This document shows, one piece after another, positions 55,968-64,000 of a DNA stretch of 64,000 nt. A program made the position numbers and the translations under genes. The DNA comes from Cladochytrium replicatum (Eukaryota > Chytridiomycota > Chytridiomycetes > Cladochytriales > Cladochytriaceae), in contig JAHLKD010000130.1 of NCBI GenBank assembly GCA_025526935.1, forward strand, positions 54,580 to 118,579. The letters run 5' to 3'. Below the pieces are notes generated by a model. That model had not been told where the DNA came from, searched no databases, and saw only the letters and a list, made by a program, of their open reading frames with translations. How positions within the stretch are numbered: position 1 is the first letter of the stretch; each line of letters opens with the position of its first letter.

Positions 55968-56530
55968 TTTCGAATGGAACACAGAGAAGCGGCAGGATCT
56001 TTCTGTCCCAAGCCGCAAAGCCCTGGTTTTTATACACCACCACCCACGTGTGTTCCTGAAATCAAACATCTCTGAGAGTTCGTATGGAGTTGTGAAACCT
56101 TCGCAAACTTCAGAAGATAGAACCGGTAGCTGTGATCGATAACTCTTGCCAGAAAAGTTCCATTCAGAAAGCTTTTACATTTTCGATTGCTATCACAGCA
56201 ATTAAACTTCTTGCCCGAGTTATAGAGGCGGACATAAAATTCATCACAATCTACTGTTACGAAGCGGTGGCTGAAACCGTACGCCTGCAATCGGTGATTC
56301 GCGTGGTGATTGGCGTCCCATCTGGTCGTTTGATGTCGACGGAGTTGATGAAAATTTGTATTACCACTTGATGATCCAAATTCAATCAGATTAGCTCTTT
56401 CGAAAATTTCAATAACCCTCGGACTTGCAAATCAACGAGGAGAAAGCAACGCCACAACCAAAAACCCTTTCATAGAAGAGTGGCCGATCGAGAGAGGCCG
56501 TACTGGTGTAACCATTCCGCTCGGCTAGCC

Positions 56531-57007
56531 TTAGCAGTACTTTTTGTTCTCCAGGCACTTCTTGATATCCGTTGCAACTGAGACAATTTCGTAGTAACCC
56601 TGCGCGACTCCCTTGCAGGTCGCCCGAAGCGGATTCCAAGAACCATAGGCGCACTCGCATTCAGCCTTCAGGTCTTTAAGAAGCTGGGCGTTGCACTTCG
56701 GCTCGCCAACCGCACTGCCGCCCAATCCGGCAAAGCAAAGATCGTGGCGAGCGCACGGGCCTCTAGTTGTGGACATGGTGTTAGAAGATCATTCTCGACA
56801 GGTTGCGTTAGGAATGTACCTGAAGTTGGCATTTCCGAAGGAATCCGGAGACGCAGTACAGTAATCGTGAAGGGTGCCACGGTCGGTGTCATACACATAG
56901 TTTGAGGGAATCGATATATGGCAGCCCCGCCTTTCGAGAATGGGATTGGCTCGCACGGACGACAGCTGGGCGATGAGGCCGATAAGGAAGATTGCAATAA
57001 CTTTCAT
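56531..57007 (-). CDS. Secreted phospholipase-A2-like protein, array member B
   Basis: Exons: complement of 56531..56762 and 56820..57007, 139 residues; the intron interrupts the same codon (Arg of FRG) as in members A and C. It has a signal peptide MKVIAIFLIGLIAQLSSVRA, NPILERR, NYVYDTDRGTLHDYC, GPCARHDLCFAGLGGSAVG and LLKDLKAECECAYGSWNPLR. It ends LENKKYC. The protein is closer to C than to A. The upstream region shares with C an AT-rich leader and a CCGTGCCAT block, so the duplication included the promoter. Confidence 0.75.
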
Positions 57008-58034
57008 GAGAATGGTGGAACAGTGGCGATTGATGATGTTGGTGACTATTCGTTTCCACAACCCCACAAATACACAAATTTTGCGGATGGCACGGGTTTT
57101 TATGTGCAAAATTTTGTCGCTCAGCAATTATTCAGCATTTGTGATAAGCCTTGCAACCTCCGGCGGAAAGTGCAACGGCAAGACGTGCAAGCGGTGCATT
57201 TAATATGATTGCAATGTACACCGTGGATGTTGGTACCTCTAACCAAGGACCCTCGAATTTAGCTCGGAGTCAGAGGTTTTCAGAAAAACCTTATGAAGGG
57301 GCACAGTGCTGTAAACAAGTGCACATGCGATGGTGATTGGAACAGGATCGATGGGCGTACAGACGAGAATCCGATTCATCCAAGAATCGTATTCATCAGG
57401 CTGATATACCGTGAACAAATAACCCTCAGCTCAAGCATCTCAGTTCCATCTCCCCTTCACACGATATAATATTCTCCATAACAATCACATCTCCAATTCT
57501 CTGCTCTTCCGTCCCCTTGTGCGGGCCACTGTGGCGGACCGAACTCTGGGTTGCTGATGAGTTCTTGCGCGCTGTGGAGGGATGAGATCGGTTCGCGACC
57601 CATTACGGACTTGACTTGTCGTAAAATGTATACTGTAATGCGACTTTATGTTCTTTCGAGAGAGGCGGGGATCATCGGACTTCCGGTGACGCGCGGCGAC
57701 GCATTGCAATACGCATATAAGGGCAAAGAGAATGGAGAGAATGATCATCTGCAGTGCAAAGAACTTAACGAAATCTCTCTGAAATGATCATCTGCAGTGC
57801 AAAAAATTTAACGAAATCTCTCTGAAAGATAAAAATTGTTTGGAAGAAAGTGAGAATATAAAGCCATTCCGCCGTTTACCTTGTTTTGTCCGGCGAAACT
57901 CAGTATCCAGACCTTCAACATTCTCTAGCGGGATTTCCTCCAAGAACACCAGAATCCACAATACGTTCATCGCCGTCTTCGACTCTTACAACAAAATAGC
58001 GCATCCGACACGAAATCCCCGATCGTCGCACGAT
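57008..58034. other. Intergenic within the PLA2-like array
   Basis: Apart from the direct repeat at 57741-57826, no gene recognised. The segment separates member B from the ruined copy D. Confidence 0.45.
57741..57826. repeat. Perfect-period 43 bp direct repeat, two copies
   Basis: ATGATCATCTGCAGTGCAAA begins at 57741 and again at 57784; both units end AACGAAATCTCTCTGAA-like. Only two or three mismatches separate them, so the duplication is recent. Confidence 0.9.
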
Positions 58035-58150
58035 CAATCCAATTCGGATCCCCCCGAGTCAGGATTTAATAGTCATAGATGCTTAGCCAGGGGACACCTT
58101 CTCTGGTTGAATGGAGAGGTGGCAGTCCCGCGACTTGATTGGCGTTTAGG
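58035..58150 (-). pseudogene. Ruined fourth PLA2-like copy (D)
   Basis: Plus-strand blocks GAGTCAGGATTTAATAGTCA, GGTTGAATGGAGAGGTGGCA, GTCCCGCGACTTGATTGGCG correspond in order to the antisense of the first exon of member A (DSWGS, HDYC, EYV, CHVSIPP, ILEKR region). A gap, base changes and loss of the second exon leave it non-coding. Confidence 0.55.
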
Positions 58151-58509
58151 TTGGACAACTGGTTGGGCAACTGGCTGGGCAAGAAAGCAACGGCGTGAGA
58201 AGCAGCAGTATCAAAGTCCCATCTCTGCACGTGCTACATTTGTTAATATTTTTCTCCTACTAGACTGGTTGGGTAGATGCTTACACGACGGGATTTGTTC
58301 CAGGATTTGCTTCAGTTTCAGTAAAGCGTGGAGCTTTAAACACAGCTTATTTAATAGAGAGCGACCTTCAGAATTTCCGAACATTCCAACAATTCACAGG
58401 CCAGAAAGGGATCATTTCTCATAATCCCGTATCACAGCACCACGGCCAAGCCGAAGCAGTTCAGCTGAGATACAGTCGCAATATGCCCACAAAATTCGTT
58501 CATCTCGCT

Positions 58510-58983
58510 TTAGCAATATCTAATGTTCTCCTTGCAAAGTTTGTATGAAGTTGCGGCTGAAACAATGAGATGGTATGAGCCGGCAATCGCGACGCAGGCG
58601 TAGCGTTTCGGGTTGAGAGAACCAAAATCGCACTCGCATTCAGCTTTTAGGTCTTTCAGTAGCTGATCGTTGCATTTCTGCTCTCCAACCGCGCTACCGC
58701 CCAGTTTCGAAAAGCAAAGGTCGTGACGAGCACAGCCACCCCTATAGTTGATTGTGAGTCCCAATTTTTCGAAGGCAATTTCGGGAGGAATGTACCTAAA
58801 GTCAACGTTTCCCCAAGTGTCCGGAGACTTGGTGCAGTAGTCGTGGAGAGTACCCCTGCTTGTGTCATAAACGTAGTTGCTGGGAATGGTGATGTGACAG
58901 CCACGCCTTTCGAGAACGGGATTGGCGTCCACAGACGAAAACTGGGCGATGAGGCCGATAAGGAAGATTGCAATAACTTTCAT
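58510..58983 (-). CDS. Secreted phospholipase-A2-like protein, array member C
   Basis: Exons: complement of 58510..58741 and 58796..58983, 139 residues. It has a signal peptide MKVIAIFLIGLIAQFSSVDA, NPVLERR, ITIPSNYVYDTSRGTLHDYC, the intron in the same codon, then GGCARHDLCFSKLGGSAVG, LLKDLKAECECDFGSLNPKR and a C-terminal KENIRYC. In one reading the 54 nt intron is open and in frame (YIPPEIAFEKLGL), so unspliced message would still code. The Pro before Cys in A and B is Gly here. Signal peptides of B and C are nearly identical. Confidence 0.75.
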   Translation of the reverse strand: MKVIAIFLIGLIAQFSSVDANPVLERRGCHITIPSNYVYDTSRGTLHDYCTKSPDTWGNVDFRYIPPEIAFEKLGLTINYRGGCARHDLCFSKLGGSAVGEQKCNDQLLKDLKAECECDFGSLNPKRYACVAIAGSYHLIVSAATSYKLCKENIRYC

Positions 58984-59080
58984 GAGAACGATTAGCACTG
59001 GGGGAAGGATGTCGCTGGGGCTCCTTGCGGTTTATGAACCACATCAGATGAAAATTTGTGAATGGCACGGTTTCTTTTGT

Positions 59081-59990
59081 TTATGCAAAAAAATTTGTAA
59101 TTTTCTTGCTCAGCAGAGTTTCGTTTTGTGATGAAGGAAATCGGAATAGCACTTCCCCGCTGATAGCAGCGAGGATCGGCCAATCGGCGGCGATAAAAGA
59201 GCCCTGGCAGGATGGGAAGGCGGGGTTGCCCGGGATGGAGGGTCCGCATTGGTTGCATCGCTTTCCGGTGAAGCTGGGTTTGCAAGTACATTCTGTCGAC
59301 ACGCTGCCGGTCTGCGTGCCCCGGGCGTCGCAATCACAAGCTTTGCAGGTTGCGCCGGCGATAATCCCGTTTCTATTCGTAGACTCGACGACCAAGACAC
59401 TACCGGTGTGGCATTGATCGCAATGTACCCCACAAGAGGTGTAAGTTTGGCTTTCATGTGCATGTGACATTGTAATTTGTTGTCGAAGACCTGAGGAAAG
59501 CTTGCAGTTTGAAATATACTCCCGTGTTGTTCGCAACAGCATAACTGACATACATATTGGGTATCCAATCGGAAGGTTGTTGACTGTGGTCAAGACGGTC
59601 TGAGACACTCTGATCGCCGTGTCCTCACACACGTTGTAGTAGATCCCCGTGTATCCAGTTGTGCAAGGACAACCAAAGCGATCGTTGGGTAGAATCGATA
59701 CGGCGAGGTTTCTCCACGATGCAAAGTCAAATCCTTTTTTATGTTCTCGGTGTCTATTTTGAGGATTTAGGAGTTTTGTTGAGACATACCTGGTGAGATG
59801 CAACATTCGTCAGAAATCCTGGGACGACCGGTTGGTGGCGGGTCGCAAGATGATCCGGCAGCTCCACTGTTCTGTGCCGACGTATGGGTAAAGAAGTGAA
59901 GCAACAGCAAAACAATGAAGGCGCTTTTGAATGCCGTTCTTCGGGCTCAACATTTTCTAAAGCCAACGTTGGTAGCTTTTGAGGGGTGCC
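59081..59990 (-). CDS. Secreted laminin-EGF-like protein
   Basis: At least three exons. The 5' part has a hydrophobic signal-like segment SAFIVLLLLHFFTHTSAQ followed by DPPPTGRPRISDECC. An intron (about 59760-59795) leads to KKGFDFASWRNLAVSILPND and GCPCTTGYTGIYYNVCEDTA. After another intron (about 59497-59551) come CGVHCDQCHTGSV, CKACDCDARG, STECTCKPSFTGKRCNQCGP and SFIAADWPILAAISGE, with a stop at 59081. The C.C...G...C..C spacing is that of laminin-type EGF modules. No ATG is in frame with the signal-like segment after the last stop, so an upstream exon is missing from this model. It is probably an extracellular or surface protein of unknown role, next to the PLA2-like array. Confidence 0.6.
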
Positions 59991-60554
59991 GATTCTACGT
60001 ATGAAATGTACTTTCAATGGTTTCAAAGTGAGTATTCATAAAATGTATATAAATTCCTTGAAAAAGGCACCGAAAGCACAATAACTTTACTGGACACACT
60101 AGCGAGCCTCCAAAAACCATCGATTTGCATTAATGTACAAAAAGTTTCAACATAAAAATCAAAGTAGACAAACCACCGTTTAAAACAGAACTAAATCCGC
60201 TTCTCCAAATCGCTTGCCGTGAATGTGTTTCTGAATTATGATGTGTTTTGGGTGCATCCATTGAATTAGTGTGAAAGGAGAGAGTAAGAAAGGAGATTTG
60301 CTCAAAGGTAACCCGCACACACAAAACACCCCCAAGCCGAAACCAAGAATTAAGAGCAAAGCAAACTCCATTGCGCAGTCTATAAAAACCAAAGAAGAAA
60401 TGAACAAGGAAAGCATAACAAACACCACCCCCAAAACATCACCACTGAGCCAAGGGAAGAAAATTAAGCAGCCGCGACATCATGGCGAAAAAGCAGCAAA
60501 ATAAAATGAAAAAAGTAGCAGATCAGAAGAAACGAGATGAAACTCCCACGGAAA
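59991..60554. other. Intergenic, no gene recognised
   Basis: AT-rich, A-rich on plus. Includes the 3' flank of the kinase gene and the unresolved 5' end of the laminin-EGF-like gene. Confidence 0.4.
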
Positions 60555-62265
60555 CTATGCAGCCTTCGCAGGGCCTTGCACAAACCACGGGTGGTTCTTG
60601 ATCTCTTCCAACGGCAACCTCGCAACCGGATCCTTCTGCAGCAACTTCTCCAACAAGTCAATGCACGACGGGCTCACTTCCACCGTCGGGTTCTTTGCGA
60701 ACGGCTTCGAGATCGCCGCCTGCACGTCCGCGAACGGCATGCACCGGTACAGCATATCGTACAGCAGCACCCCGATGCTCCAGATCTGCGCGCGCTCGCC
60801 GTCATAGAACGGGTCGCCTTTGAGCACTTCCGGCGGCGCGAACTCGAGCGTGCCGCAGAACGTCTGTCCCGAGAGACGTTTGCCGCACGAGCAGTCCGCG
60901 GCGGGGTTCAGTAGGCCCGCGTCGCTCGCGGATGCGTCGTCGGAATCCTCGCGGTGGGTGTGGTGGTATCGCCCCGGCCGGACGCGGACCGCCGCGCCGA
61001 AATCGATGAGCTTGACTTTCACTTCGCCGTTTGGGAGACGTGCTACAAGGACGTTCTCGTCTTTGATGTCGCCGTGGATGATACCGTGGTAGGTGTAGAG
61101 GTGCTCGAGGGTGTCGACGAGCTGAACGAAGATCGCGTGGACTTCGTGCTCAGTGAGCGCGTTTACCTCGAGCAGCTCAAAAAGGTCGGAGGAGCGTCTT
61201 CGCGAGGGGATGGTGCCGAGGATGGGGATGATGTCTTCGGCGGGTTTGGATGAAGAAGCGGTGTTGGCGTTTCCAGCTGTGAGGAACTGATCGGCAGGTT
61301 GAGGTACGGTTGGGTTAGAGTTGTTGTACGGAAGATTCTTCCATGAATTGCCAAAGAGCTCCATAACAATGAGCAGTACATCCTTATTTTGGTACAAGTC
61401 GTAGAATTGAACGATGCCGGGATGGACGACGTTCTTCATCACCCAGAGCTCCATTGGAACGGCCCCAAGCCCAGGGTCCATTGTCCATCGATTTGGCGCA
61501 ACATACTCGCGAGGCAACAGCTTGACTGCAACCTGCAGAAGTTCATCGTAAGACATTAAAGAGCTATTTCAGCCTGTTCTAAATTACCTCTTTTCCGTCC
61601 TTCTTACGCAATGCGCTGAAAATATAACCGTATCCACCAATTCCCAGCTCGTCTCTTACCGCATATTTTGCACCAAATTCTGGTGGAAGCTGGTATTTTG
61701 GCTGGCGTTTCCTGACTGTAACTGTTGGGCTCGATGGTGCAGATGCGGAGGACGGTGGGAGAGCTTGATGTGTGAGCGTAGGTGAAGAGGGTTGTGCTGT
61801 CGATGTTGTGTTCACTGCCGCTACTTTAGCCGCACGCGGTGGTTTGGGGGGTGGAGCTGTTGGTGACATGGCGGGGAGGGAGTTTCTCTGGTGCGGGGAA
61901 GGAGGGTCTGCTGGTGGAGGACGTGACTGTGCATAGCGTTGAGGTGGAGAGACTGCTGTTGCTTGGGGGCCATTGTTTGAGACGGAGAGCTGCTGAAGCT
62001 GCTGTTGCAACGTGGTGGTAGAGCCTTTCCAAATCTTGGATAAGAACGCACCAGCTTTTGTTGTAGGTGAAGCTGACGAATACGACCCGTACTCGTACTC
62101 GTCTAATTGCAAGTCTGTAGCACTGGCTCTGTTGCGTTGTTGGGCAGCAGAACCTCTGTGCTGCTGAGCGTATGGGTCCTCGCGGTGCCCGTAGTCATCG
62201 TCATGTGCATCCGAAAATGGGTTCGCCCGACTAGCACGAGCGGGTTTTGGTGGTGGTGCTGCCAT
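60555..62265 (-). CDS. Ser/Thr protein kinase, PAS-kinase-like catalytic domain
   Basis: Exons: complement of 60555..61532 and 61588..62265, 551 residues. About 190 residues of Ser/Pro/Gln-rich disordered N-terminus (MAAPPPKPARASRANPFSD) precede the kinase domain. The domain has the glycine loop ELGIGGYGYIFSALRKKDGK, the VAVKLLPREY Lys, VKLIDFGAAV, GTLEFAPPEVL and the C-terminal VARLPLEEIKNHPWF. The catalytic loop IIHGDIKDENVL with HGDIKDEN instead of HRDLKPEN is typical of PAS kinases and PIM-type kinases. A long insert (GNSWKNLPYNNSNPTVPQPA to SSDLFELLEV) sits between the hinge and helix D, and an insert with CSCGKR lies in the activation segment. No PAS domain is visible. Substrate unknown. 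Confidence 0.9.
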
Positions 62266-63315
62266 GAAGATTATGATGTAAACGAGGGAGAGTTCGGTGG
62301 ATGTGGTAATATGCTACACTATATGCGTCTCCGAAGTCGTTAGCCCACAGAAGCAGGATCGCAAATGCGGCCGAGCTTGCAAAATAGTGCGGATGCTGCT
62401 ATCGAAGTAATTTTGAGTGGAAGATCTCGGGAAAAGATGGTGGCGATGATGATGAGACTATTTTGAGTTTCGGCACCGGCAAGAGTTGTCAGCGGGCAGC
62501 GGATGCTGACGGAAGCACCGAGAAAAAGAGGAGCAGAAAGCGTCCTGCCAGACAGCGACAGGTTTGGGTTGTGGTCACAAACACGCAGAAGCGCTGCAAC
62601 CAACGGACGGAACAATCAATTTTGGATTGAATAGTTATAGTTCTTATCCGAGAGAGTGCCCGCGGTGCCTGCCCAACACAACAACAACAATAATGCAGTA
62701 GTGGGTGGTGGTATTTATATTGGATTTGTCATGCTTTCGATGGCCATGTTGGATCCGTGCCAGAGGTTTGAGGTTGCGGCTGAATCGCTAAGGCACATCT
62801 GAACTTTTGATTTGGAATGCTCCAACTACTACTGTCTTCGTTTCACATCAACGTCCGTATTATTATCAGCGCATTTAAGCTAAAGAGGTAGAACAACTGA
62901 CCACCAGTTGGAAGGAAAGCAATTCACTAATGTTAATTTTAAAAAGAACTGGCCATGATTGATCAAAATAATTTCAAACTGATGGGAAGGAAGAACAGAA
63001 AAGTCGCAACGAAAAAGAGCCCCATGCAAACAATGATAACGAGACAACAAATCACAGAGACGAAGGACCAAATGCAAATTAAAAATACTGATGACGACGG
63101 TTCGCAGAGTCTTGAAGAAAACGGGAACGTAATGCTTTAAAAAACGGTCAAACTTGGGGAAGTTCCGGAGAATTTCGCATTGTGCCTGTGCTGATGGCTC
63201 ATAAAAAAAAATCGAACGAATGCATACGAAACGGTTAGGAAGGCAAAAGTCCAGCAAGTTACAAAATTCACACGCGCTTCTATCTCATCCTAACGGAAAT
63301 GAAAGCAAGATCTAC
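62266..63315. other. Intergenic, no gene recognised
   Basis: Kinase promoter side (CA-repeat-like ACAACAACAACAA at 62670-62690) and AT-rich sequence. The minus frame at 62880-63257 lacks any recognisable pattern. Confidence 0.45.
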
Positions 63316-64000
63316 TTACGACGACGTAGCAGGCGAAGATTCCCAGCCTTTCCCTCCATAGCCCACAACACTTCCGTTACCCATCCTAATCTCAACAGGC
63401 TTTGGTGGCTGCTGTCCTTCCTTAAGTCCCAGCGACCCGTCATTGTTCTTATCCTTCTCGGCTGCACCTGTAAACATCCTCTTCAGTTTCTCCGGATTCG
63501 CCGTCTGCGAAAGCCACGACGACAATGGCCCGCCGTTGCTATCCTCCGACGACCTCCCCTTCTTCGACTCCTGTGACTTTCGCGACAACATCGATGTACG
63601 CCTCGAGTTGCTTTCCGAAGGCGCTTCCACCTTCTCCCTCCGCACATATACCACCGGCGTGACACAAAAGATCGGAAACGTGCCCGACGAATCGGATTCC
63701 GGCGTGAACGTCGTCTCGTCAAAACCACCCCCGTGGCCATCCTTTGTAGAATCACCGTTGACGCTCTTCGGTTTAGACTCTTTCCTCGGGCGTGCAGACG
63801 ACGGCGTTGTTGCAAGATTGGACTCCGAATCCGTGAGCACTTTCTTCCCGCGACACCAACCGTCCTCGAAAAACTCCAGGATCGCAACGCGCTCGCCTCT
63901 GCTGAGCGCAAGCTCGTCCGCGTGTATGGGAATGTAGTCAAATGTCACCCTGTACAGCGTGCCCGCGAGCGCCGGTGGACGCCATGTCGATGCACCGCCT
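63316..64000 (-). CDS. SH3-domain protein, 5' partial
   Basis: The minus frame is open to the window edge (GTLYRVTFDYIPIHADELAL) and shows an SH3 core: ALxxDY-like FDYIPIHADELALSRGERV, AILEFFEDGWCRGKKV and, after a Ser-rich insert, GTFPIFCVTPVVYV. The insert within the domain (TTPSSARPRKESKPKS to TKDGHGGGF) is unusual. The C-terminal part is disordered and ends WESSPATSS with TAA at 63316. A strong GTAAGT overlaps the stop, so the exon may instead splice on; no continuation was found downstream. The N-terminus lies outside the window. Confidence 0.65.
   Translation of the reverse strand, partial: GGASTWRPPALAGTLYRVTFDYIPIHADELALSRGERVAILEFFEDGWCRGKKVLTDSESNLATTPSSARPRKESKPKSVNGDSTKDGHGGGFDETTFTPESDSSGTFPIFCVTPVVYVRREKVEAPSESNSRRTSMLSRKSQESKKGRSSEDSNGGPLSSWLSQTANPEKLKRMFTGAAEKDKNNDGSLGLKEGQQPPKPVEIRMGNGSVVGYGGKGWESSPATSS

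Noticed and set aside
60271-60504. Lys-rich plus frame downstream of the kinase
   Set aside because: Begins with a non-ATG codon in AT-rich 3' flank and lacks any family pattern or splice support.
1-64000. CRISPR array, bacterial operons or prophage genes
   Set aside because: No regular spacer-repeat structure; introns, snRNA and gene content are eukaryotic.

Overview
The window reads as nuclear DNA of a fungus, most probably a zoosporic (chytrid-like) one. Protein-coding genes are split by short introns of about 40 to 70 nt with GT-AG ends and a few GC-AG ends. Clearly fungal or eukaryotic genes are present: a U2 snRNA, the 25-residue ribosomal protein eL41, a chitin synthase relic, SNZ1-type vitamin B6 synthase, TRAPP subunit Bet5, dynactin p62 and a p24 cargo receptor. 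A C2orf81/DUF4639-like protein, a family I associate with flagellated organisms, and a seven-helix RGS receptor point to a flagellated lineage rather than to yeasts or moulds. The species assignment is inference.

Layout. 1-15 kb: a charged partial protein, an SDR oxidoreductase divergent from pyrroline-5-carboxylate reductase, a decayed URA3 copy abutting a dispersed repeat, a Lys/Ser-rich nuclear-type protein, copper chaperone ATX1, a mitochondrial carrier, U2 snRNA and RPL41. Five copies of one roughly 200-290 bp repeat family lie between 4 and 14 kb. 15-27 kb: an alpha/beta hydrolase, a large ABCC transporter with apparent lesions in its first half, an Artemis/SNM1-type DNA-repair nuclease, Bet5, and a secreted DOMON-cytochrome b561 protein. 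26.7-36.8 kb: dynactin p62 (with an in-frame TAG), a truncated CWF19-like relic, the DUF4639-like gene, the 7TM-RGS receptor and a secreted cellobiose-dehydrogenase-like GMC flavoenzyme.

37-55 kb mixes healthy housekeeping genes (EMP24, SNZ1, a WD40 protein, an SH3 plus Ras-association polarity-type protein) with many broken or duplicated fragments: chitin synthase, two Cys-rich tandem copies, a CaM-kinase fragment, a WD40 fragment and a duplicated 220 bp unit. 55-64 kb holds a tandem array of three intact phospholipase-A2-like secreted protein genes plus a fourth ruined copy, then a laminin-EGF-type secreted protein, a PAS-kinase-like Ser/Thr kinase and a partial SH3 protein.

The genes do not form an operon-like pathway. 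Shared-promoter candidates are the divergent pairs SDR/P5CR, DOMON-b561/dynactin p62 and WD40/SH3-RA. The most unusual signals are the PLA2-like array, the unnamed repeat family and its junction with the URA3 relic, the disabled ABC transporter, and the in-frame stop in the dynactin gene. Gene models were spliced by eye, so exon ends are predictions except where reading phase and conserved motifs agree.
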